A stretch of DNA of 64,000 nt from Agriotes lineatus (Eukaryota > Arthropoda > Insecta > Coleoptera > Elateridae). The translations under genes were made by a program, and so were the position numbers. Positions 23,506 to 34,487 of this stretch are shown piece after piece. Positions within the stretch are counted from its first letter, which is position 1; each line of letters opens with the position of its first letter. The stretch lies in the NCBI GenBank assembly GCA_940337035.1, contig CALNHX010005182.1:47978-111977 (forward strand), in the 5' to 3' direction. Under the pieces are notes generated by a model. It had not been told where the DNA came from, made no database searches, and saw only the letters and a list, made by a program, of their open reading frames with translations.

Positions 23506-23658
23506 GATCATACTAATTTTTTTGGGTATTTCGCCACACTGCAAAATGAAAAATATTAGAACATGAACGTTTCGGAAGACAAATCTACTTCCAAAACGTA
23601 AGTGTTTTAATATTTTTCATTTTGTAGTGTGGCAAAATACCCAAAAAATAGCATGATT
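23506..23658. repeat. 150-bp palindromic MITE
   Basis: The arms mirror each other over about 60 bp: GGGTATTTCGCCACACTGCA on the left and its near-complement ending GTGGCAAAATACCC on the right, with AAAAATATTA against TAATATTTTT inside. The loop reads ACGTTTCGGAAG and CTTCCAAAACGT. The ACGTTTCGG motif is shared with the arms of the element at 16283-16620. Non-coding. Confidence 0.75.
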
Positions 23659-24222
23659 ATTGAAGCGCCACAAAGAAGTTTCAGAGATTATATTAGATTT
23701 AGATTTCTTACAGCTTTAGAGATATTGCTGTAATCTACCTAATTCTCAATATAGGGCAAACATTGCAGCATTGAAAATATCTTAGATTTCTGATTCTATC
23801 GATACCAGCTTTCCAAGACTTATTTTTATAAAACTGAGTGGCAACAATAGGTGATTACTGTCAAATTTTGGGGTTTGCCTTGGAAACTGTTGCTCTAACG
23901 AAAGAGTACTTTATTAAATAACTTCCCATTCTCCACAAAAAAAGTCCCACAGTTTTTGATAGAATTAGCTGTTTGTACGCTACGTTAGATTTTTATCGCC
24001 TAAAAGCTGAAAAAGCATGAAATACATCTAATTTTGGATTGTACTTTGTATTCGTTGTCAACTAAGCTGCCTAAATATTAGACACTCTCCTAAAATGCGG
24101 CACCACAAATCTTGGAATCATTATAATAAGAATGAAACTCAACAGAATTGGCCCGACACATGCAGAGCTGGGTAGTAGTAGTAGTAGTATTTGTTGTGAG
24201 AAGACTGTTGTCAAGCAAGTAG
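23659..24222. other. AT-rich DNA with a GTA microsatellite
   Basis: A run of GTA/TAG trinucleotides sits at about 24173-24189. No coding frame or element end was recognised. Confidence 0.45.
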
Positions 24223-25340
24223 TGTCACAAAAAAAGAGCCAACCTGTGTCAAATAGCTAAGTTAGTAAATCGGTAGCTACTAGAACGCAGATTGACTGAT
24301 CGCTTGCGCTACCACACTTTCCGTGTGGGCCGAACTAGCTTTATTCGGTGCTTTTTAGGTCGTGGATTATGGCTCAGCTGTGCACCCTGTAAGTAGCTTC
24401 AAAACACAATATGGGCCCCAGAAATCAAAGTGATTCCGAAAAGAATAACCCAACGACAGTTAGATAGGGTTTATTAAATGTAAAAAATGTGTCAATAATC
24501 AAAACAGTGTAGGTAAATGGTTTGTAAAATAGTTTAAATTACAGTATAACGTAGCAAAATTTCACTAAAGGTATCCACACGCATAACTTGAAGAAACCCC
24601 TTTGTGGGTTTTTAATCAATTAAACTTGTCGATTTAATCCAGAGATGTGCACATCGCTGTCAGTTAAAAACCTTAATTTCAGGTTACCGATAGCCTAAAG
24701 CGTGAGTGCGCCTTTTACAATAAAGTTGAAGTTACAAATTCTGTATTTATCAGTAAGAAATTATTGAAACCGTAATATTAGGCGAGATATCGTGTATACA
24801 TTAATAATGCGTAACCCGTCATGCACTAGTTTCGCAATTAAATTAAAGCCACTACATTAACCTCCTGTAATCACCAAACTCTTGGGAGATAGCGCCGGCC
24901 GTGAGTTGCCATACTTGGGATTTTCCAAAATCGACAGGATATCTGCACATGGTGCTATCGATTTAGCTGCTCGATTTTGGTCGTGGAAAAAGACTTGCAT
25001 TCATCGCCCGCCGCCGGAGAAAAGCAAAATTGTGGCGTAATATTCTCTGGGAAAATAATTATTCGGACAAAACGCCGGCCACCAATAACTGCAATAAAAG
25101 AGCTAGAAGCGGCCAATTAATATGGGAATAACAACATTTGAAAGTCTATCATACCTGATTTATTTTCAGCTCTCGTAAGAAAATTCTTAATTAGGCACAA
25201 GGTGGGTTTCTCGGAAATTAGCGTGCGGCTAAGTCGAGTCGCCGAAGAAGAATGCGCTCAAGCCACAAGAAGAGATAACACCAATCTGCCCTCGAAAGAG
25301 AACGAGAGGGAAATGTTGACTATTCTGGTACAGGTACAAA
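24223..25340 (-). mobile_element. Diverged LTR fragment related to the LTR at 60605-61993
   Basis: Starts TGTCACAAAAAAAGAGCCAA, comparable to TGAAACAATAAGAAAGCCGA at the start of the LTRs at 46841 and 60605. Shared landmarks in the same order include CCAGAAATCAAAG, AACCCCTTT followed by GGGTTTTTAAT, and the GGTACAGGTACAAAATG block near the end. Overall identity is much lower than among the other copies, and the expected terminal TTGTTTCA is missing. It is an old, 3'-clipped relative, abutting another repeat. Orientation follows the complete element. Confidence 0.55.
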
Positions 25341-25552
25341 ATGTCAAACTGACAAGCAACTAAATTCATCAATACGACACATACTAAGGAAGACAGCTCT
25401 GGCTTTGCACGCTATCATTTATCTATGTAAAACTGACAGTTAACTTGTAAAGATTTTACAAGTTAGTAACTTGTTAAAATAAACTTTCTTGATTAATATA
25501 GTGACTTGATAAATTGATGTTTACAAGTGAGGAACAAATAAAAAGTATTTAA
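25341..25552. mobile_element. Truncated copy of the MITE at 46186-46460
   Basis: CTGACAAGCAACTAAATTCA and GGCTTTGCACGCTATCATTT, then GTGACTTGATAAATTGATGT and ACAAGTGAGGAACAAATAAA, are shared nearly unchanged with 46236-46450. The middle differs: here TAACTTGTAAAGATTTTACA forms its own weak hairpin where the other copy has AACTGGCTAGCCAG. The left end is missing at the junction with the LTR fragment. Confidence 0.7.
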
Positions 25553-26170
25553 ATTCTATCCTCTAAGATGTTTTTCAAATTTTTATCTTCATTTGTTCTG
25601 GGGATATAAAAAAAAGAGTATTTTTTCTGAATTCAATGATTTAACACATGCATATCTTATTTTAATCGAAACATTAAAAAAAATATCGAACCAATAACAT
25701 TTGAAAAAATGTAACATTTAGTTAGCCTTAAAATGTTGTCTTTGTCTATTGTTAGTTCTTTGAGGCCTACACGCTCAGTTTAACTTAAATATACCATTGT
25801 TAAACTAACTATTGCTCAAAAGTTTAATTTTTGCCTAATATGCAAGTGACAGATTGATAATAACAACATTTTCAAAGCTAACTTTGACTTTTTAACATTT
25901 TAATAAAAATAAAGGTGGACATGTCTTATATAACCGAATTCAGAATTAAATACTCTTTTCAAAAATATTAAATGTGACCTCCCGTGCCATTTAAAAAAAA
26001 TCAAGTTGGCCTTGTATCGTCAAAATAAATGATGATAGAAAATTGAAAATATCTCAGATGATAGAATTTAAACACTTCTAACTGTACCAAATTTTAACTA
26101 GCTCTGCTAAACCGTTTAAAAAATATTTAGCTGTATCTATACTTTTTAGCGACCCTGTATAATTATAATA
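25553..26170. other. AT-rich DNA preceding the transposase remnant
   Basis: No coding frame. GACCCTGTATA at 26151-26161 resembles the outer end of a Tc1/mariner inverted repeat and may mark the left end of the element that contains the transposase remnant at 26180-27170. Confidence 0.35.
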
Positions 26171-26179
26171 TCATAACTA

Positions 26180-27170
26180 ATTTAGAACGACCAACTTTAA
26201 ACAAAATTAAGGAAAAAATAGAATCAGATTTACGACATTCTCTTTCAAGAAGCACCACGCGAAGAATTGTGATGATCCTGGGATTTAGATGGAAGAAGTA
26301 TGAAGACAACAGAAATTTCAAAGTATAGGAGGAAAGGAAAGAATATTGTTTATATGGACGAAACTTACATTCACGGTGATCACACAAAATCAAAGTGCTG
26401 GGACGATGAAACAAATCATGGTTTAAGGTCAACAATATCCAAAGGATCCCGTGTTATTATTATTCATGCTGAAGGTGAAACAGGTTTTGTAGCAAATGCA
26501 CTAGTTTTATTTAAAAGCAATACAAAAAGCAGAGATTATCATAACGTGTTATAGTAAAACCCCATAATACCCGTGTTTTAGAAAGTATGTTTTTAGAACT
26601 ATGAGAAATGGATCTGGCAAACACTAATCCCGAATTTACTGCTAGTAGCGTGCTAGTTATTAATAATGCATCCTATCATAATGCGCAAATTGATCCTACT
26701 TCAACGTCAAATTCATAAAAGTGTGACATGATTCAATGGTTGAAATAAAAAAATTCTGAATATTCTTCGAAAGCAGAATTATATGAAGTTATTAAAGTGC
26801 ATAAACCAGAAAATACGACTTAAAAAATTGATGAAATTTTAAAACAATATGTGCATATAGTTTTGCGTGTACTACATTATCACCCAAATTTAAATCCGGT
26901 AGAACTAATGTGGGCAAAAAAAATCATGTGGCACAGACAAATGTCAGTTTTAAATTAGATGCAGCGATAATATTAGCAAAAGAAAAAAATGGTTCGTTAA
27001 CTAAAAGCGACTGGATTCCTTTATATGAGCATGTAAAAAAATGGGAAAAAGTATATAGAGACCGACATCATGGATTCTGCATCTGATTTAATTATAAATT
27101 TGAACAGTGATGATGATGGTTCTTTGGATTTGGAAGTGTTTGTATTTTGTAACACTACTCCATATTTATA
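26180..27170 (+). pseudogene. IS630/Tc1-like DDE transposase remnant
   Basis: A first frame reads LNKIKEKIESDLRHSLSRST and GFRWKKYEDNRNF, the N-terminal region just before the catalytic domain. After a frameshift near 26325 it gives IVYMDETYIHGDHTKSKCW (first Asp) and SRVIIIHAEGETGFVANAL. Further on, VINNASYHNAQIDPTS is the block that normally starts VVDNASYHN, so the second catalytic Asp is replaced by Asn. LHYHPNLNPVELMWAKK near 26875-26925 supplies the last acidic residue (Glu). The tail is Asp/Ser-rich. Several stops and frameshifts lie between the blocks. The enzyme would have excised and inserted a TA-targeted transposon; this copy is dead. Some relatives are annotated as host-like uncharacterised proteins in insects. 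Confidence 0.75.
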
Positions 27171-28430
27171 GTAATGCTTTCCTTTCTCTATTAACCTACA
27201 TTTATCATACTATTTAGCAATTAAAGGATACAATTACAGAAGAATGTAACAATATTACCATTTAGTTGCCACAAGATAATCTCAAAAACAACAAATGGCT
27301 TATAAAATTGAAATTGGAATGCGATAACAACCGATATAGTGTGGAATTCCTGTTTCCAATTTTAATTCACTGCAACTACCTTCAGTGTGCACTAAAAGTA
27401 AAAGAAACGATTCTCGTTAGAACCACAAGTAGAGTGTAAGTAAGAATTCTAACAACAGTTATTTAATCTGAAATTTAGAACAACCATTATTTCACACAAC
27501 ACGACACTTACAAATGCTTGACAGTTTATAATTTGACAACTATAAGTAAAAGAATTGTACTCGGGTACATGAAAAGCCAGGTATGGGTTATGACATGACA
27601 TATAATTATAATGCAACTTAAATCGGCATAGTTACAGCGTCATAATAAGCAGATCTTGGATAAATGCAAATAATAGTTATGTGGTTTTTCAATAAAAATA
27701 TTAACTATATAATTACTACTAATTACTTTTGATATTCAAACTACGTTGGATGTTCTAATTATATTTAGTTATTTTGCAGTTTAACTACTTTGGCCGATGT
27801 TTTAACTACATTTATTAATAGCACTTCAACTACTACGTCTGCCAGTGTAAAACCTGTTTAACACGTTCTGCAGGTAGGGAAATAAGGAGTTGCGTTTGTC
27901 TAATTGCTTTATTGCTATGCCAGTCGATTAAAAAATTGTTTTCATGTCACAGAAATAAACGTTCATATATTATTCTAAACTACAACAGTTTTTGTTACTT
28001 CTTTGAATTTTTAAGTATTTTTTTCTAAATATATGCATGTCAAATCTGCCTATACTTAATTAACCACTTCAATCCCACCTTATTAGCGTCAAAACCGATG
28101 AGAATATTTGAAAATGGAATCCATTTTTTGTGAACATAAAATCTTCTTTTTTTTACGAAACATCGCACAAAAAGTAATACTTTTTTAACTATTTTATTGA
28201 AATTGTGAATTGTTAATTTGGCAGTTGTAAATTCTGAAGTCTTTTTCGACTAAATTCCGAGTTACAAATGTCACTATGCAAAAAAGTAAGGTGTATACAA
28301 CACGTATGAAACAACTTTTTTTAAGCGTCGTCAGTGACGTCGCCTGGGGAGGGACTCGCCCAAATCTAAAAAAGTATTATAAAATCATCCCTTACTTGTC
28401 TACAATAAAAATTTACAATTCGTCACTATG
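27171..28430. other. AT-rich DNA, nothing recognised
   Basis: No domains, hairpins or clear terminal repeats. A slightly GC-richer patch at 28320-28360 has no reading frame of note. Confidence 0.45.
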
Positions 28431-28439
28431 TAGACTGTA

Positions 28440-30200
28440 GTTACAACAATGTAAATTTGCACATTCTTCGATTCGATAGTGTACATTTATTCCAATAGTT
28501 GCTTCAAATGTTTGTTTCACCAATGTATGCATTATTACAAAAGCAAGGGACTCTATAAATACCTTTAGATGACATAGTAGTGTTTAATTTATCTTTAGGT
28601 GAAGGAAGAACCTGTGAGATTTTGCTCGGGGGTTTGAATACTATTTTAATTTTGTTTTCGAAGATACTTTCGTACGCGTTCGGTGACTCGGTGGATATAG
28701 GGATGAAAGACTAGTGCTGCAGGAGGATCGGTTTTTGTGGGTTTGAGTGGCCGTGGATGAAGATGGCGATTGATGGCAGACTGTATATCCTTAGCACGGT
28801 AACCGTTGATCCCAAGAGCTTTGCGAACGTGGTTTAATTCAGCGTGGACATTATCGGGTTGGGCTATGGAAACAGCCCGGTGTACAAACGAATTGATAGC
28901 GAAAAGTTTTTGTGTTGGATGATGGTGGGAATCGGCATGTAGATAGCGATCAGTGTGAGTGGGTTTGCGATATACAGAATGAGCAAGTTTTCCACTGGGT
29001 TGGCGAGAGACCTGCACATCTAAGAAAGGAAAGGCGCCGTTAGTTTCTATCTCCATGGTAAAGTTAATGTCTGGATGTTGACTATAGAGATGATTTAAGA
29101 AGGCGACTAACGTGTCTTTATCATGTGGCCAAATAATAAAGGTATCGTCGACGTATCGGAACCAAACCTTGGATTTCAATTCTGAAGATTCTAGAGCGTT
29201 TTCGGAAGCTTCCATGAATATATTGGCAACGACAGAAGAAACAGCAGAAACCATGGCCGCACCAGCGATTTGTTTAAAGAACTGGCCTTGAAATAGGAAA
29301 TAAGTGGAAGAGAAGCATTTTTCTATAAGGTCAGGTAGACTTGAAGATGTCTCCCCATGCTCTGATAAGAACAAACTGTTCAATTATGACTATGGAATCT
29401 GGAATAGGAACTTCAGTAAAAAGGGAAGTGACATCGAAACACACAAGTAAAGTTTCAGGTTCAATGTTATATTGAATATAAGTTCAACGAAATGGGTTGA
29501 ATTGCGAACATACGAAGGAGACTTACCAGTGGACTTTCTGAGGATAGTGGTTAGATATTTAGCTAATGAGTAAGTAGGGGAATCTATGGTACTGACAATG
29601 GGCCTGAGGAGAATGGGGAAGACCATAGAGCCGAGGAGGCTTTGAAGCGCTCAACCTCTATTGAATATCAGTGGGAAGGTCTGAAGATTTTATAAGAGAA
29701 GTGACTTTCCGTTCGATTTTGGAAGTTGGGTGGCAAGAAAGTGGAGCATAAGAAGAATCTTGGCGTAAAAACTTAACCTTAGTGGTGTACTCTGTTCGAT
29801 CCGTAACTACTTTTATCAGCGGACAGTGTTACTTTTAGGAGGTTTAGATGATCGTAAACACCTGACAGTTTCGAAGCGGATAAGATCGGCAACGTCTTTA
29901 CGAAGCATTCCCACAGAACATTCTACCGAACCAATAATTTCTTCCGTAGTAATGCTTTTGGGGGCTAGTGAAAAATTCAAACCTTTGGAAAGTATAGAAT
30001 TTTCGCTAGGAGAGAGGGCATAAGAAGAAAGATTTATGACCGTCTTAGAACGACTTTGATCTGTAGATACTTTAATCGATGACATAAAGGAATGAAACTT
30101 ACGAAGATGAGTCGCAGTTGCCATTTCTAACGTTTTTTGGGGCCTGTGTGTAGGTGATCGAATCGAAGAGAGACCAGTCAAGAAAGCTAAGGGTATTGAA
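28440..30200 (-). mobile_element. Penelope-like retroelement, 5' truncated
   Basis: On the minus strand the element reads from about 30200 down to 28440: linker region, RT, and the start of a GIY-YIG endonuclease. Penelope-like elements use this RT plus GIY-YIG pair to copy RNA into nicked chromosomal DNA. The 5' part is lacking and the GIY-YIG domain is broken. No LTR-like flanks were found. Confidence 0.85.
28475..30181 (-). pseudogene. Penelope-type RT with partial GIY-YIG endonuclease
   Basis: From 30181 the first frame carries VINLSSYALSPSENSILSKG, a hallmark of the region before the Penelope RT. A second frame (29626-29390) has LRPIVSTIDSPTYSLAKYL and YVRNSTHFVE. The longest frame (29383-28646, 245 codons) holds FQGQFFKQIAGAAMVSAVSS, the catalytic box WFRYVDDTFIIWP, FPFLDVQVSR, SVYRKPTHTDRYLHADSHHH and YRAKDIQSAI. 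Below 28646, after a TAA, another frame reads IVFKPPSKISQVLPS and GIYRVPC with AYIGETN, the GIY-YIG core, which then decays. GAAMGSPLSP is normal where GAAMVSAVSS stands here. The RT catalytic aspartates are intact, but stops and frameshifts make the element inactive. Confidence 0.87.
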
Positions 30201-32980
30201 CAATTCTAAATGACACAGGCCAGGAGCTTTTTAGGTTTTAGCAAAGAGGATGTAATTACATACTATTTCGTTTTAGATCTTTATCGTGTTTGGTTCTATC
30301 AACATGGCTGTATATCTCCATCCCAAGATTTGTGCTAAACTTTATGTTATCTGTTATATTACATTCGCGTATTTCATGAATTAATATGCGATATGTTATA
30401 ATTCTGCATATTATTATTATCCTCATAATGTTGCTAGTTCCGCCATTTCATTGATTGTTCAGTTTCTTGCTGCATTACAGAGATTAAGATCGTTAGATAG
30501 GTCTACATCTCGACATTTGCACTGGGTCGATTTTGTACATCCTGAATAAGTAAACATTACATTTTGTAGTATCTTTAACAAAATCTACAATTTACTTGAA
30601 TTTAAAATGGGTTTTCCAGGTCCAGGGTTATTTTTGATGTTGTGACCCGCACAACATTTGGATTCTAATTTTCTAATGTGTCACGCTTTTCTATCTTCTA
30701 CAGTTTGCCTTATTTCTACCAGTGATAGATTGGTTAGCTCTTTAATTTGATCAATATCTTTGAATGCGAAGGGCGTACCCCCTTTTCTTCCTGCTATCTA
30801 CTTTGTCTTGCATGCAGAATTTTTGCCCACTCTCAGGGTGGTGTGGCCAACAAAGGCGAATATTTTTCTTTGAAGACGTTTATTCTAACTACACTGGTTA
30901 AAAGTTTCTTTCAATTTGTACGCTATGAGTAATGGTACCAACTTCAATATCTAACGGCAACGGTAGATCGAGTAACAAAATACGTAGCAGTAAGTTAACG
31001 TACTAGTACTTGAACACTTGAAAGTACCTATTTCGGTGATGTAGTATTAACAATTGCCCTAATCCACATTTTTCACAATTTTAAAATTGCAATCTATTTA
31101 TCAGCGTATTTCTCTTATCTTTATTAAAGCTATTTGAAGGTTTACTGCTTATCATTATAATTATCAATCAATATTAATTTAACAAAGAACAGTAGTTATA
31201 TCATTGCGTTAATTTCCATCGTACTATGACAAACAATATTTGCCAGTGGTAATCTCTAAACACCACTGATTCTTAGAAATATATTACGCAGATTGTACCA
31301 CAGCTGAGGATTTGATAAAATGTTGATAAAATAATTATGAAACAATCATTAAGTCTTTGGAATAGTTCTAAACAATCTTTCTTGATAATATTTTTAGTGT
31401 GGCTGAACGTAGAGTCACTAGAAATGCCACCGAAATAATACAAAATATGATATATGATTTATAATTGTACAAATCAAGTATAACAACATTAGCTTTAATT
31501 ATTTCTCAAAATAATTTCGTGACAATTACCATAGCTATTGTGTTTTTACATCACAGCGACTTTGTTTCAATTAAAATCGCATTAGTCGCTACACACGCGT
31601 ACATAAGGGCTGTTTCTAATACGCTACTGTATTAAGACTACATGTTCTATTATCATAACAACATAGCATTTTCGTAACAAAACTTAAGCTAGTATTCTAA
31701 TATTGGAAAAGCATGTTCAACTGTAACGCTGTCTACAGTTATACTATAACGTTGTACACGCGTTTGTTATTTAAATTATAGTAAACACAAGCTGTTACAG
31801 ATAAGATGGTGAGAAAGTTAGATGCAAGGTGACCTATTTTTGCGTCTATAATTTCGGAAAATACAAGTTCGCCAATATATCACAGTACTTATGTTTTATT
31901 ATGCTGTTATTATTATTATGTTTATATTTATGGATATGAAAATTTCTACGTACAAACAAAATTTCCTGGTTGTAAGTATTCGTTCAGGTGCTTGCATTTT
32001 ACTTTAAATTTATCCAGCATTCTCCCAGCAATTTTTTGAATTACATTGACATTTTAGCAAAGTACATTTTTAATTATTGAAAATATCTATATTAGATAGT
32101 TTAAAGCTTTTTCTTGTGTGTGCAATCACTAACCTTTTAACAGAAATGGACAGGTATTCATATACGTATTTTAACAACAACTGCGCAAGACAAGTATCAA
32201 ACAAAGAAATGTAAAACTATAATAAATACCATTACTATGGTATATACTCCAGAATCTGGCGCATTCAATTTGTATTCGACCAACGAAAATGTAACAGGAG
32301 TACAGGAGTATAGAATTGATATACCAAATGAACTACTCTTAAACTCGTAGTACGGTTGGCAAGGAATTAACTGATGTAGTGAATATGTACCCATTCTGGT
32401 TTGAATAGGCAACACAATTAGCAGATGTGAACATACAGTACTTATCCAATAGCCAACAGCACGTTTAAATAAAGAATCTGTTTGTAAATTTGAAAAATAC
32501 TCGATTTTGGTTGTTAAAGTTTTGAAAGATCTCAAGATCAATTAAAGAACGAATAACCGAAAGACCTTACAAAAACATAAGTTCATATCTGGAATTTTAT
32601 AGTACTATAATTACCTAATTTCTTACATCTCAACACTGTTGTATTTGTGCATTCCTGTTAAGAAGTTGTTTATTTCGTTATAATGACGTTTTGATTTATT
32701 TCTGTTGTTTTCTGAGCAACAACTTTTTGCAGTACATGGGGAAATCTGATGATGATAATTTCTTTGGTACTCTTTTGTCAGTGCCTCTAAATTATATTCC
32801 TTGCAGATGCTACACTATTAAACACGAAAAATAATATGGTTAACTTTACCATATTATATTTTTTATTATTTACGAAGAATACCATGTTTCTTAGACCACA
32901 GCAACAAGTTATATTATTAATTTGAACCACATCAATCTTGAAACAGCGAATGTAGGTTAGTTATCGTATTCTATTTACAT
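30201..32980. other. AT-rich DNA, one unexplained minus-strand frame
   Basis: No known domain. The only frame worth naming is 32197-32541 (minus, 114 codons), which has two hydrophobic stretches, one in the middle and one at the C-terminus. It could be a fragment of a membrane protein or chance; no splice context supports it. Confidence 0.4.
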
Positions 32981-32984
32981 TTCC

Positions 32985-33500
32985 CTAATGTAAATTACAA
33001 ATCAATAGATATCTCAGCTCTTTAGAATAGGTATTGTATGTAACTTTTCGGTAACCGTTACAGGACCGTGCGTTCCTGAGATCAATCCTTGAGGTACATT
33101 GTCTGTCACAGGTATAGCAAGTAAGATGAACCTGCTGGCTGCTTCGGAAATAATGACGAAGCTTGTAGTTACCAATACCATTTTTGCAAGCCGACCTCCA
33201 GTGTGATTTTTGCAGGGCTAGAGATCTTCTCATTGCCACACTGATGTCAGGCTGGTGTTCTTCAAGGATTTCATGTAGCTGGGCTTTATATTCCTCCTCT
33301 GGACGAACGGGTACCGCTCGCAGCTTCACCATTTGCAGTCGCCACGACATCTCACATCTTACATGGCCAATCTAACGAATTTGTGCCTTGATCATTCCTT
33401 TCTCTATTGTGAGGTATCCTCTTCTCTCTAGTACGCTCTGATCGGAGACAAAGTTGTACTATTTGATAAGCAAAATATTTCCAAACGTGCGTTGTTGAAA
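32985..33500 (-). pseudogene. C-terminal tail of a LINE ORF2 with Cys/His motif
   Basis: The minus-strand frame at 33350-32985 reads EEYKAQLHEILEEHQPDISV, then SHWRSACKNGIGNY and CYTCDRQCTSRIDLRNARSC. This order (a tryptophan box near SLxxxxIxxxxWxxxAxxRxxWR, then CxxCxRxCxSRIxL) is the C-terminal end of many invertebrate LINE proteins. The RT itself is not present. 33360-33500 continues the same region in other frames. An isolated, decayed piece. Confidence 0.55.
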
Positions 33501-33659
33501 TTTCGTAAGAGAAGACATGTTTCGCAACCGGAGAGAAGCGTTGACAGTACTATCGCTTTATAAACAACCATTTTTTCCTGCATAGGTTAAAGTATTTGTT
33601 TTTAGAAAACTTTGGTCTTCAGTATGGCTACTGTAGCTGCTGTTATCCTACAGCGACTC

Positions 33660-34010
33660 TGAATTACGACATTCTCTCTCCCTATGACGCTACAGTCCAA
33701 GTCGGGGCTTGGCCTACTTCATCTTCTGCCTCCACCTTCCTCTGTGTAGTGTAAATGTTCTTCAATTTCGGGTGTTCAAGTTATTTAATGCACCCTCGGT
33801 GACCTCATCTTCTTATTTTTTCCGTGGACTCCCTACAGGTCTCTTTCCGTCCATCTTAAGGAGGGTTATAACAATCCATGTACCAATAGCACAAACCGTA
33901 TACAGCTCCCGCATCGTAACCTTATACATTTCACGCAGCCAGCTCTCGGGTGCAATCGCATCATATCATGCACTTCGGCTGCTTCCAAGACCATCATTCG
34001 CTGGTGCGAC
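33660..34010 (-). pseudogene. RTE-like LINE C-terminal remnant
   Basis: Minus-strand frames read DGRKETC or RPVGSPWKKYEDEV, then LNNLNTRN and RGRWRQKMK followed by AKPRLGL and a stop. This matches the end of RTE-like ORF2 proteins (GRPRxRWxDxVxxDLxxLxxRNWxxxAxDRxxWRxxVxxAKxxxGL). Shifts and stops are present. It lies next to another LINE tail and to the larger LINE at 34440-37960, all on the same strand. Confidence 0.5.
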
Positions 34011-34487
34011 ACTGCTGTACATTCACCCTAAAAAGCTGACGCCAAATAAGTTTACACTTGACCCTTGCGTCTTTAAACTCTACTATTTTTATATAGGCAT
34101 GTTTCTGCAAATATTGTTGGTCCAATTGTTTTATTTGCTATTGTAGGATAAATTATGTATAAAGTATATTAAAAATAAAAAGTATGGGTTTTTAAATGCT
34201 TTTAAATGCGTAAACAATCGAAGACTGTATCGAGGCTTAATTAACGATGCACAACGTTTAAGTAATCAGTTACAAAAATTAATTTCCTGTGCGTTTTCAT
34301 CTTCCAATTCGTCCTCGTTTTCTCTTGTATTAGCAGCCCCTTCTTTTAAAATTTTAAAAATAGACGCAACGGAAACTCCGGTTGCGGTAGACGCATGTGT
34401 TTTAAGTACACTTTAAACACCACTTCGCGAGTCTGACAACGTAGCCCTTTTGTTTACCCTTCAAGGGTGTATGGTGAATAGTGTATT

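Noticed and set aside
33709..34146. 145-codon + strand frame as a host protein
   Set aside because: The minus strand of the same stretch reads an RTE-like C-terminal tail.
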